Below are positions 1-9,425 of a stretch of 64,000 bases of DNA, one piece after another (position 1 is the stretch's first letter; the number at the start of each line of letters is the position of its first letter). This DNA is from Schlesneria sp. (lineage in GTDB: Bacteria > Planctomycetota > Planctomycetia > Planctomycetales > Planctomycetaceae): positions 62,001 through 126,000 of the forward strand of contig JAQGHU010000039.1 in the NCBI GenBank assembly GCA_028291515.1. Direction: 5' to 3'. The notes below the pieces were generated by a model. It made no database searches, was not told the origin of the DNA, and was given only the letters and a program-made list of their open reading frames with translations. A program made the position numbers and the translations under genes.

Positions 1-3000
1 AAGCGGGTGAACCGCTGCTCGCCATGATCGATTTGCGTCGAGGTCGAGTCGACGAGGGCAAAGCGGTTTTTGAAAAGCTGTTGCCTACCATGAAAGGGGT
101 CCAGCAGGTCGGCTACTACACGCATTGGGAGATCGCTCAGGAACTGATGGCTCATGAATCCTGTGTCGACCTGGCCATTCTCTATCTTGAAGCCGCGACC
201 AAAGAACAAAGTTTGATGACGGGGAACGAATTCACTTATACGCCCGGAAAAGCGCTCGTGAACTTGTACCGCCAACGAGGACGAAAAGACGATGCGCGAC
301 GCGTCATCCTGAAGGCCATCAATGACAAGACAACTGGCAACTATGGAAACAGAGAATACGAGGTCTATCGAAAGCTTCGAAATACGATCGCGCTCGGTAA
401 AGAAGTACGCACGCTGGGCTACCCTGTCGATGCGATCCGCCTGTATCAGGAGGCACTCTCGAGAGGCGAAGACATGGTCACGGCGCAGCGCTATGGCGGC
501 GACAACATTAAGAACGAGTTGCAAAACGGATTCGAAGCCGCAATGAAGGATTTGCAACCGGAGACGCTGCCAGAATTACTGACCGGATCATTGGGAGCCG
601 ATGGCAAAGAAGCAGCGCCGGTCGATCTCGTACTGTTAGTGGAATCTCGCGATCTCGACAAAGCCCGCATGACGAGTGCGCTCGGTCGGCTGCTGGCAGA
701 GCTTATCAAGAAGCCGGGCATGCTGCCTAAGACACGGGACGCGATTGCCGATGTCGTTTCGAAGCGTCCCGAAGATCTGTCGGTGCTCATCCTGGATGTC
801 CAACTGGCGATTTCCACCGGTGATACGAAGACTACCGACAAAGTTCTCAAGCAATTGACAGAGGTTCTCGCCCATACACCTCTAGAGCCACAACCCGCCA
901 AAGGTGGATTCACCGCGAATCAGAAAGCAGTGGCATTGCGGGAAACGGCACTGTGGCTGCTGGCTCGTGATTGCCTCAAGCAGGACAAGTTGCGAGACAG
1001 TGGAGAAATTTTGGCGGCACGGGCCTTGGAGGCATCGCGCCGGAACTCCGATAACGGTTACACGATGGCGATCCTCCGGGAATGGGGTCAAATCGCACTG
1101 GACGCAGGCGACAAGGAGACTGCTGAAAAGCGCTGGACCGAAATGCTTGATCTTGTCATTCCGAAGACGCCAACCAAAGCCAAGGATAAAGAAGAAAAGA
1201 AGACAAGCTGGCGCGAGCGGAGCGTTCTTCAAGAGGGAAACGAGCCGCTGCATTTGACCCGGTGGGAGCAGATGCTGGCCCCGGTGATTGCTTCGCAATT
1301 GGCCGTTCCAACACTTTCGATCCGGTCAGCCAACGCAACTCCATCAACGGGTGGGACAAAAGGCAACGTTGTCACGTTGGTCCAATTCGAACAGGCCGCT
1401 CAGATCGCGAAGCTCGCTGCGGAGCACGGTTTGACTGAACTCTCCGTCAAAGCGATCGCACAAGCCTTACACGCGGGACCACCTGTTGAGATGATGCAGG
1501 GAGATCAGGCGAGCTCTTCTGGCTTTCCGACGATCGCGCAGCCGCAAGCCAGTGAACAATCGCCGGTGCTGCAGAAAGTCGAGCAACGTCTGACGGCCGT
1601 CGCAGCCCTCTGGCAGAAGAAAGCGGTCGATGATGTCGTTATCTATGAAGTGCTGAAGCACGCGGTGCTACCGGAAACTCGTCCTTTGGAGCTGTTTCTG
1701 TATCCACGTCCGTTGGCCACGAACCCCAACCAGACGCCGCAAAGCGTCGGGTTATTGCTGGTGCAGGCGGCAGTCCGGGCGAAAAAAGTCGACGACCTGA
1801 ACGAAGCGATCGCGACGCGGTTAAAGCAACCGCTGGGAGAATTGGCCGGGCGAGTCCTGGCGACGCAACTGGCACTGGCAACCAACGACACTGCGGCTGT
1901 TCATCAGCAATTGGAGTTGCTCAGCACCCGACTGAAGCAAGATTCATTGCAGTATTCCAGTGAACTGGCCTGTCACGTCGCTGTTCCTGCATTGAGCATG
2001 CCCGACCTTCCGGTGGTCGCCATTCCGCTGTTGGAACGTGCCATCGATCACTTCACGCAGAATATGCAACAAGGGCGAGCATCCTCTCAAGAGGAGCCGA
2101 TGCGGACATACCGCTTCGCACTCGCGCGATTGCATTTCCGAGTCGGGAATAACGCCGCAGGCAAGAAGCATCTCGAAGACTACCTCGCGTTCCTGGTTCC
2201 GATGTATCGCAACTACAGCGGTGACTATGGGCAGCAACGCCGCCGTCAGGAACTGATGAAGATCGCGGCAGAATATGCCCGTGCCGGACTGCAGACCGAT
2301 TCCCTCGATTGCCTCGGTCAATATGCCGACCTGCCCGTGTCGAGGAACTACGGTCAGGACAGTCCCGGGCGAGCCGGGGCGTTGATCTTGAGTGGACTCG
2401 CCCAGATCCCCGCTGCCGAGCAGTACGAACTTCTCAAGCAGTGGACGCTGCCGACGGCTGACCGGAAATCGCTACGCGTGATCACCTGCCTGCTCCCCAC
2501 AGATCATGCTCCATCCGAATTCGATTCGCTACGCGGCGCAGCCCCTCGAGGGACTCGACAAACCCAGTTGTTCAGCACTGCCGATCTGCTGACATTAGCC
2601 GCGAATGAAGTCGGCAAGCTGGATGAACTTCGACAACTCGTTCTGCCGCACGTCGAACAGAATCTGGAGAATGCCAGGTTCGTCCTGCTACTGATTGAGA
2701 TCGGCAAAGGGGACGAATCTGCGTCGGTTGCCTTCAATACCTACCTTGATGAGCGACGCAAGGCGCTTCCCGGTCAGGGGGACTACCAGAAGCGTCCTCA
2801 AGTCATGGATGCCATCCTGGCCCAGGCGGCGATGCGCGATCCGAAGTTGGCCGAAGCCGGTCGCCAACTGGAACTGAACTTTTTCCTGCATGGCTCGCGC
2901 GTGCAGGAGCATTTGCTCATGGCACTGGCGCGTCATGATTACAACGCCAGCTTGATCGGAGAGGAGTTGGCCAGTCGATTGGATCACCAACCGGCAAACA

Positions 3001-6000
3001 CGGGACTGAAGCACTGGACCGCATCATCCACCGTCCCCGCACGCACTGAGGCAGCGGGAGCCGTGCCGATGTGGTGGGTCGCACAGGAAGGTTTGCTGAC
3101 CCATATCTGCGGCCCCGATCAAAGCCACTTGTATTTCAAATACCCGCTGACGGGGACATTTGAATTGACGTGTGAGGGTTGGTTTGGGGGCTGGGCCGAG
3201 GCAAATAGTGGCTTCGGCGGCGTGGTCTTTCAGGGACTGAACGGCGGATCGGATACTTCCATTTTCGCGATCGGTAATCGCGGAGATGCGGTTCGCAAAC
3301 CAGATCCCCCAGAGAAGAGCGAACACTATAATCGTATCAAGCTGACGGTGACCCCCGACAAAATTCAGTACACCGTAAACGGACATCTGATCCACACTGA
3401 GCCGTACTCAACGACCACGTCGCCATGGTTCTTCCTGCAGTGCGATCGAGTCTGGCAAACTTGTTTCCGCAACATTCAGATCACAGGCCATCCTGAAGTC
3501 CCCGCAGAAGTGCGGCTGTCTCAAGGAGAATCATTGCTGGGATGGTGCTCAGACTTCTACGGTGAATCACAACCACCGCGGACCCCGCCGACCAACGCTG
3601 CCAGCGACGAGCGGGAGTACGACTGGTGGTCTAAAGCAGGAGTCATTCATGGCCGTTTGATGCCGTCCAATGGCTATGGCAAAGCTCCCGTACAGCAAAG
3701 TCGCTTGTACTACGGACGGCCTCTGCTCGACGGCGACCGACTGCGATATGAGTTCTGGTACGAACCCGGCACAGGCGGCACTCACGTTCATCCCGCCTTC
3801 GATCGCTTGGCCATGCTTCTGGAGCCTGATGGCCTGAAATTACATTGGATGACCGATGGCTCGAATCCAGAGGATGCCTATGGTGGATTGGCAGCCGATC
3901 ACACATTGGAGGATGCGTCGATCCGACGTGACCCCGTCAAACTCAAGGACAATGCCTGGAATCAAACCGAGATCTCGTTGAAAGGTAATGTCATTACCAT
4001 TCAGGTGAACGGCTCGATCGTGTGCGAACGTCCGTTGGAGGACGAAAACAGCCGACAGTTTGGTTTTTATCACGACAAGCATGCCACCGCTGTCAAAGTG
4101 CGAAATGTCACGCTGACGGGCGATTGGCCGAAGACACTTACCAAGGCCACATTAGCAGATCTACTGGCTCCGACGCATGATCGAAGCGATGCCGATCGCC
4201 GGACGTTAAGTCAGGTCATTGAAGAGAAATTCCGAGCCACCGATCTGGACGGAATCCTGCTTCAAACGCGATCAATGCCACTCGCGGATCGTTATGAGGC
4301 GCTCAAGAATTGGGTGTTGCCAAATGTCGATCACCAAGCGTTCCGGCTTTACGCAGACAACGCTCCGGCCGATCCGTTGCCGGTTACACCAATCGTCTTG
4401 GCACCTGCCAGGCGATCCAGTGGCAAGGCAGTAGAAAATGGCCCGGGCCGAACGACGCGAGTTCGCAGTGGTGGTGAACTGATTGGGCCAGCGCTGGATC
4501 TTGTCGCAGTGGCAAAGGAGTTGGGCAAACTCGACGATCTCAGGGAACTTGTTCAAAAAGTTGCCCCCTCGTCAGAACAGATCGGGCGGTCGCGTCTGGC
4601 GATGCTGGTTCTGGTCGCAATCGCCGCAGATGACCTGGACCAGGCTGCAGCGGCACTGAAAGAATTGACGCCTGCTCGCGATAAAGGCCTATCTGACAGC
4701 TTGTCTATGACGGAACGTTGGCCCGAACTTGTGGCCGCCTGGGAAGCTTCGTACGTTCCCGAACTGTGTACCGCGGCGAATGCATTGCTGGATCTGGTAC
4801 TCGATTCCACCAATCGCAAAGGAGTTGGAACGTCCTGGGACATCATGGTCCGATCCGCCAAACAGTATGCACGCGCGATGCAGGACAAAAATGGAGTTCT
4901 GCCAATGGCATCGGGACGTTCACCCAAAGGCCAATGGGCTCAGCATACGTTGACCAGAGCCCCAAACCGCGCGGCAGGGATGGTGCCTCGATGGCAGTTC
5001 AAGGGAAGCGAATCGCTGCACTTTGGTGGTGAAGGAAATGATTTGATTTATTTCCAATCGCCGTTGCGAGGATCCTTCTCGGTCGAAGGCGAGTTGTCGA
5101 CATATGGCTGGCGCGAAGCCCGGATCATGTATGCCGCGCAGTGGGCTGGAATCCAGTACACGAGCGAAGCAGCCGACTTGGGTAATCTGTACAACCATTG
5201 GGTCGGTCCCAAGTTCGCCAAGAAGCTCGATCCGATCGGCGAGTGGTGTTATGCGAAACTGGTTATCACGCCCGAAAAGGCCAGCTATTTCGTCAACGAA
5301 CAATTGATTCACGAGAATCTACTGGGCGACAACTCCGACCCTTGGTTCGCCATCTACAGTTTTCAGCAATTCGCGGCCTCGACCCGATTTTTGCGGATCA
5401 CCGGACAGCCCGACATTCCTGCGGAACTGCTGCTCTCCAAGCGTGACGATCTGCAAGGTTGGTGGGCCGATATGTATGGCGACGTGATGTCCGGCGATAC
5501 TCCTGCGTGGAAAAAAGACGGCGAAGAAATCGTCGGCAACAAGACCGTCAATCAAGAAGGCCGCAACCGCGAAAGCCTGCTGCAGTATCATCGCCCGATG
5601 CTTGAAGACGGGGAGATTTCTTACGACTTTTTCTATGTTCCCAAGCAAACCCACATCCATCCGACTCTCGGTCGCATGGTCATGATGCTGGCCGAAGATG
5701 GCGTGAAAATCCATTGGCTGACCGACGCACAATTCGAACGCGGCGGACTGGCCCCCGACAACCAGTTCGTCGAACAAGAAAATCGTCGAGGAACGACGAT
5801 CCCTTTGAAAGCGGGCGATTGGAACAAGATCAACCTGAAGCTGAAGGGCGACGTCGTGACCCTGGCTTTGAACGGAGACACGATTTACGAACGTCCGGTC
5901 GACTCAAACAACTTGCGCAACTTTGGCTTCTTCCGTTATGCATGCGATACCGATGCCCGGATCAAGAACGTCGTCTATCGAGGCAACTGGCCCAAATCGC

Positions 6001-8066
6001 TCCCTTCGCTGAAGGACCAGGAGTTGGCAGGTGACGATCCCCAGTTGGTCAGTTTTAATGACGGTGAATTGCCGGCAACATTCTCGTGGAATTTCCAAGG
6101 GAAGCGACCAGCCCATTTGGAGCTAATGGGGAACGTCCCGACATCAAAGTTCTCGCCCGTCGAAGGAGGCCTGAAGATCGAACGCGGTCGTAGCACAGTA
6201 GCCGCGGCGAACTCGGCGGGCATTCAATGGAACAACGTTTCTGTCGGTGGCGATTTTGAAGTGACTGTCGGCTATCGCAACTTCCAATCGTCGACGAAGG
6301 AGACTGACTATAAGGTTCCGCGAATCGAGTTACTGTTGGGGCTGGGAGGCCGATTCGGTCACGAATCGCAGGCCCTTTCCGTTGCTCATCGACGAAATGC
6401 TGAGAGCAAAATGGAGTTCGCTGCGGTGCAAGGCATCCGCAAGGATCCAGCAAACCTTGACTGGTCCTCGAAGACCGCCCCCACGACAACCGATGGCGGC
6501 CGACTTCGCATCTCGCGGCGCAGCGGAATCGCGTACTTCCTGCACGCACCAGTGGGCACTGATGACTGGACGCTGATCGAGCGCCGTCCGGTTTCCACCG
6601 AAGACATCAAAGAACTATTCGCTGGATTCCCTTCCGAAGGTCTGGATTCGACGGGCTCGGTTGTTTTGACCAGTTTTTCGGTGCGGGCCAGGAACCTGAC
6701 CTATGTCCCCCGATTCTCGGAAGAAGATTTGCCATCGAAGATCAAGTGGAATTTCCAGGGATCACCACCGAAGGGGATTCAGGCCGTCAACGTGAATGCC
6801 CCCAACCAATTCGAACCGACTGCTGATGGAATGAAGTTGACTCGCCCCGATGCCCCGCGCCAGAATCGCGAACTGCTGGGATATAAATGGCGCGGCAAAT
6901 TGAAGGGGGACTTTGAAACCACGGTTAGCTTCCGCAATTTCGAGTCGAAGACCGACAAGACCGATTGGCAGGTTCCTCGTGTCGAAATTCATATTCCCAT
7001 CGGAGCCGATGGCTCCCCTTGGAATATTGCCAAGGCAGCGTTGATCGGACATCGACATCATATTGACGGCAAGCGCATCGCGGAGGGGATCAGCGAACGG
7101 CAACCGGACGGCGTTTTCTCCTGGAAGAACTCTGAAAAGACAATCCAGGAAACCAGTGGCCGGCTGCGAATCATCCGCATCGGATCAACGGTCTATACAC
7201 TGGCGGCCCCCGGAACGAAGGAAGACTGGGTCTCGATGGCCACTCGAATCGGATGTGACGAAGACATCAACACGATTTGGTTCAGTCTTCGCTCGGAAAG
7301 TGCCAAATCTTCGGCCTCAATCAAACTGACGGAATTTTCCATTCGTGCCAGGGACCTCGAATCGGATGTCGTCCCCCCTACGGATGCCATGCCCCTGCCC
7401 GCCCCGTTTAAGGCAACAGATCTCCCGGCAAAGGTTGAATGGAACTTCCAAGGTGCTCAACCGAGCGCGATCACCAATTGGGGTCTTCGCAAACAGAACT
7501 CGGTCGCGAGTTTGCCCGACGGGATCAAGATCCTGCGGAGCGATAAGATCGACAATACTGAAATAGCCGTTGGATATGCTTTACAGGGAAGTCTGATCGG
7601 TGATTTCGAAATCACGATGGACTTTCGAGATTTCGCTTCGACTGCGGTCCAGACCGATTGGCGAGTTCCTCGAGTCGACCTCAGCGCCTCAATCCATGCC
7701 AGTGCGGCCCCTGACAAGTCCGCAAATGCCATCGGCGCCTCGCTGCGTCGCAATCAGAACGGTGACATCAAGCTGCTGGCCAGCCAGGGTGATGTGGGAG
7801 CGGACGGCAAGATCAAATGGAAAGCCGCTGAATTGGCCACAGATCTCACCGGTTGCCGCTTGCGATTGGTTCGGCAGGGGGTCTCGATGTTCTATCAGTT
7901 TGCACTACCGGGCAGCGATTCCTTTCAGACTTTCGCCTTGCTTCCCGTCGAGACGGGGCCCGTCCGAAACGTCACCATGGGACTGCGTGCCGAAGATTTG
8001 GAAGCCAGCGGTGAAGCGGTCCTCACCAACGTGATCATCCGCGCGAAAGAGATTCAGTCAAAATGA
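1..8066 (+). CDS. Giant TPR-like/DUF1583-type repeat protein, 5' end outside the window
   Basis: The reading frame is open to the first base; the first ATG is at 24 but codons before it also read through, so the protein probably starts upstream. At least 2,680 residues are visible. Residues about 1-1000 look helical and TPR-like (for example NLYRQRGRKDDARR). Two related beta-rich modules follow at about 1035-1370 (YFKYPLTGTFEL) and 1670-1980 (YFQSPLRGSFSV). Each contains an LQGWW/LLGWC-type block and an FGFY/FGFF block. Three tandem C-terminal repeats begin near 2015, 2235 and 2465, each with a WNFQG start and a D-W/Y-x-VPR block. This resembles the planctomycete DUF1581/DUF1583 families, whose function is unknown to me. 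The modules look like concanavalin/LamG-type sandwiches, which is an inference. No catalytic motif or membrane segment is seen in this part. An extracellular or cell-surface role is a guess. Confidence 0.75.
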   Translation, partial: AGEPLLAMIDLRRGRVDEGKAVFEKLLPTMKGVQQVGYYTHWEIAQELMAHESCVDLAILYLEAATKEQSLMTGNEFTYTPGKALVNLYRQRGRKDDARRVILKAINDKTTGNYGNREYEVYRKLRNTIALGKEVRTLGYPVDAIRLYQEALSRGEDMVTAQRYGGDNIKNELQNGFEAAMKDLQPETLPELLTGSLGADGKEAAPVDLVLLVESRDLDKARMTSALGRLLAELIKKPGMLPKTRDAIADVVSKRPEDLSVLILDVQLAISTGDTKTTDKVLKQLTEVLAHTPLEPQPAKGGFTANQKAVALRETALWLLARDCLKQDKLRDSGEILAARALEASRRNSDNGYTMAILREWGQIALDAGDKETAEKRWTEMLDLVIPKTPTKAKDKEEKKTSWRERSVLQEGNEPLHLTRWEQMLAPVIASQLAVPTLSIRSANATPSTGGTKGNVVTLVQFEQAAQIAKLAAEHGLTELSVKAIAQALHAGPPVEMMQGDQASSSGFPTIAQPQASEQSPVLQKVEQRLTAVAALWQKKAVDDVVIYEVLKHAVLPETRPLELFLYPRPLATNPNQTPQSVGLLLVQAAVRAKKVDDLNEAIATRLKQPLGELAGRVLATQLALATNDTAAVHQQLELLSTRLKQDSLQYSSELACHVAVPALSMPDLPVVAIPLLERAIDHFTQNMQQGRASSQEEPMRTYRFALARLHFRVGNNAAGKKHLEDYLAFLVPMYRNYSGDYGQQRRRQELMKIAAEYARAGLQTDSLDCLGQYADLPVSRNYGQDSPGRAGALILSGLAQIPAAEQYELLKQWTLPTADRKSLRVITCLLPTDHAPSEFDSLRGAAPRGTRQTQLFSTADLLTLAANEVGKLDELRQLVLPHVEQNLENARFVLLLIEIGKGDESASVAFNTYLDERRKALPGQGDYQKRPQVMDAILAQAAMRDPKLAEAGRQLELNFFLHGSRVQEHLLMALARHDYNASLIGEELASRLDHQPANTGLKHWTASSTVPARTEAAGAVPMWWVAQEGLLTHICGPDQSHLYFKYPLTGTFELTCEGWFGGWAEANSGFGGVVFQGLNGGSDTSIFAIGNRGDAVRKPDPPEKSEHYNRIKLTVTPDKIQYTVNGHLIHTEPYSTTTSPWFFLQCDRVWQTCFRNIQITGHPEVPAEVRLSQGESLLGWCSDFYGESQPPRTPPTNAASDEREYDWWSKAGVIHGRLMPSNGYGKAPVQQSRLYYGRPLLDGDRLRYEFWYEPGTGGTHVHPAFDRLAMLLEPDGLKLHWMTDGSNPEDAYGGLAADHTLEDASIRRDPVKLKDNAWNQTEISLKGNVITIQVNGSIVCERPLEDENSRQFGFYHDKHATAVKVRNVTLTGDWPKTLTKATLADLLAPTHDRSDADRRTLSQVIEEKFRATDLDGILLQTRSMPLADRYEALKNWVLPNVDHQAFRLYADNAPADPLPVTPIVLAPARRSSGKAVENGPGRTTRVRSGGELIGPALDLVAVAKELGKLDDLRELVQKVAPSSEQIGRSRLAMLVLVAIAADDLDQAAAALKELTPARDKGLSDSLSMTERWPELVAAWEASYVPELCTAANALLDLVLDSTNRKGVGTSWDIMVRSAKQYARAMQDKNGVLPMASGRSPKGQWAQHTLTRAPNRAAGMVPRWQFKGSESLHFGGEGNDLIYFQSPLRGSFSVEGELSTYGWREARIMYAAQWAGIQYTSEAADLGNLYNHWVGPKFAKKLDPIGEWCYAKLVITPEKASYFVNEQLIHENLLGDNSDPWFAIYSFQQFAASTRFLRITGQPDIPAELLLSKRDDLQGWWADMYGDVMSGDTPAWKKDGEEIVGNKTVNQEGRNRESLLQYHRPMLEDGEISYDFFYVPKQTHIHPTLGRMVMMLAEDGVKIHWLTDAQFERGGLAPDNQFVEQENRRGTTIPLKAGDWNKINLKLKGDVVTLALNGDTIYERPVDSNNLRNFGFFRYACDTDARIKNVVYRGNWPKSLPSLKDQELAGDDPQLVSFNDGELPATFSWNFQGKRPAHLELMGNVPTSKFSPVEGGLKIERGRSTVAAANSAGIQWNNVSVGGDFEVTVGYRNFQSSTKETDYKVPRIELLLGLGGRFGHESQALSVAHRRNAESKMEFAAVQGIRKDPANLDWSSKTAPTTTDGGRLRISRRSGIAYFLHAPVGTDDWTLIERRPVSTEDIKELFAGFPSEGLDSTGSVVLTSFSVRARNLTYVPRFSEEDLPSKIKWNFQGSPPKGIQAVNVNAPNQFEPTADGMKLTRPDAPRQNRELLGYKWRGKLKGDFETTVSFRNFESKTDKTDWQVPRVEIHIPIGADGSPWNIAKAALIGHRHHIDGKRIAEGISERQPDGVFSWKNSEKTIQETSGRLRIIRIGSTVYTLAAPGTKEDWVSMATRIGCDEDINTIWFSLRSESAKSSASIKLTEFSIRARDLESDVVPPTDAMPLPAPFKATDLPAKVEWNFQGAQPSAITNWGLRKQNSVASLPDGIKILRSDKIDNTEIAVGYALQGSLIGDFEITMDFRDFASTAVQTDWRVPRVDLSASIHASAAPDKSANAIGASLRRNQNGDIKLLASQGDVGADGKIKWKAAELATDLTGCRLRLVRQGVSMFYQFALPGSDSFQTFALLPVETGPVRNVTMGLRAEDLEASGEAVLTNVIIRAKEIQSK

Positions 8067-8182
8067 TCAGGTAATCTGACCGCTTGGCGACAGGTCGTCG
8101 TCCGCCGATTGCATTCGTGGCGTTGTCTCTGCAAGATCGTGATCCTCGCAGTGCAGGTTCATGAACCCAACGAGACTTCAAC

Positions 8183-9253
8183 ATGTCGCAATATCGAATC
8201 GCCGTTATCGGCGGTGATGGAATCGGCCCCGAAGTAACGCACCAGGCGATGCGTGCCGCCGACGCAGCCGTCGCACGCACCGGTTCCAGCATCAGTTGGA
8301 CCGAATTCCCCTGGGGGACCGACTACTACTTCGCACACGGCCGGATGGCACCGCCGGATTTCCTCGACGAGTTGGCGAAATTTGACGCAATGCTGTTGGG
8401 TGCCGTCGGGCATCCGCAGGTGCAGGACCACATCACGCTGAACGGCCTGCTATTGCCGATTCGCCGTCGATTCGATCAATGCGTTTGCCTGCGACCTGCC
8501 TATCTGTACGCCGGCGTGGAAAGTCCGCTGCGAAACAAGGCCGCGGGCTCGATCGACATGCTGGTCTTTCGCGAGAACACCGAGGGCGAATACGCCAACG
8601 TCGGTGGACGCGTGTATCAGGGATCGGACCATGATGTCGCCATTCAGACATCGGTGTTCACTCGTCGTGGTTGCGAACGAATCATTCGAGCGGCGTTTGA
8701 AAAGGCGGTGACTCGCCCACGGAAGCGAGTTGCTTCCATCACGAAGAGCAATGCTCAAGGCTACGGCATGGTCCTGTGGGACGATGTCTTCGCGGGCGTC
8801 GCGAAGGAGTATCCGCAGATCGAAACTGAATCATTATTGGTCGATCGAGCCGTCATGGAATTCGTTCGGCGACCAGAAAGCTTCGACGTCGTCGTCGCCA
8901 GCAACCTGTTCGGCGACATCCTCACGGACCTCTCCGCAATCATCGTCGGCAGCATGGGACTGGCAGCCAGCGCCAATATCGATCCGACGCGACAGCACCC
9001 CAGTTTGTTCGAGCCCGTCCACGGTTCCGCCCCGGACATCACTGGCAAAGGGATCGCCAACCCCTTGGCCGCAATCTTGTCGGCAGCGATGATGCTGGAT
9101 CATCTCGGTGACGCGAAGGCGGCACGGGCAATCCATCAGGCTGTGAGCCGCCTTCTGAGTGATTCCAAGACGCGGACGCCGGATCTTGGAGGCAGTGCCA
9201 AGACGAACGAAGTCGGAGAAGCAGTTGCCGCATTGATCGCGTGTACTGCCTAG
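8183..9253 (+). CDS. Isocitrate/isopropylmalate dehydrogenase family, D-malate/tartrate dehydrogenase-like
   Basis: This 356-residue protein is a full-length NAD-dependent beta-decarboxylating dehydrogenase. Visible family blocks are IAVIGGDGIGPEV at the start, the substrate loop with LLLPIRRRFDQCVCLRP, FRENTEGEYANVGGR, the catalytic lysine region TKSNAQGYGM, the metal-binding NLFGDILTDLSA and the cofactor loop EPVHGSAPDITGKGIANP. The pattern HITLNGLLLPIRR resembles D-malate/tartrate dehydrogenases (DmlA/TtuC) more than LeuB, so oxidation of a 2-hydroxy diacid to a keto acid plus CO2 is the best guess. LeuB activity is not excluded. The start ATG at 8183 directly precedes the conserved N-terminus. 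It stands alone: no leuC/leuD neighbours are in the window, which argues mildly against a leucine pathway role. Confidence 0.85.
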   Translation: MSQYRIAVIGGDGIGPEVTHQAMRAADAAVARTGSSISWTEFPWGTDYYFAHGRMAPPDFLDELAKFDAMLLGAVGHPQVQDHITLNGLLLPIRRRFDQCVCLRPAYLYAGVESPLRNKAAGSIDMLVFRENTEGEYANVGGRVYQGSDHDVAIQTSVFTRRGCERIIRAAFEKAVTRPRKRVASITKSNAQGYGMVLWDDVFAGVAKEYPQIETESLLVDRAVMEFVRRPESFDVVVASNLFGDILTDLSAIIVGSMGLAASANIDPTRQHPSLFEPVHGSAPDITGKGIANPLAAILSAAMMLDHLGDAKAARAIHQAVSRLLSDSKTRTPDLGGSAKTNEVGEAVAALIACTA

Positions 9254-9267
9254 TTCAAAGAAGAACT

Positions 9268-9363
9268 GACCACAAATAAGACGAATCTTCACGAATTAAA
9301 GCAAGATCCTCGCTTTGCATGGGTTCCGTCTTGATTCGTGTCAATTCGTGAGATTCGTGGTCG
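9268..9363. repeat. Intergenic cacgaat-type inverted short-period repeat
   Basis: Two arms face each other between convergent genes. The left arm (about 9268-9297) carries CCAC followed by ACGAATCTTCACGAATT. The right arm (about 9332-9363) carries TTCGTG units ending in GATTCGTGGTC, and its reverse complement starts GACCACGAATCTCACGAAT. The unit (acgaat plus 2-4 bases) recurs about five times in total. It could act as a bidirectional terminator or be a dispersed REP-like element. Comparable short-period elements occur at 36995 and 40476 in this window. Confidence 0.6.
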
Positions 9364-9425
9364 TCTCTTCGGCGTGTTCCGTGCTTCAACTCTGCTTCGC
9401 TCTCAGTCGCTCACTCAACCAGTGT

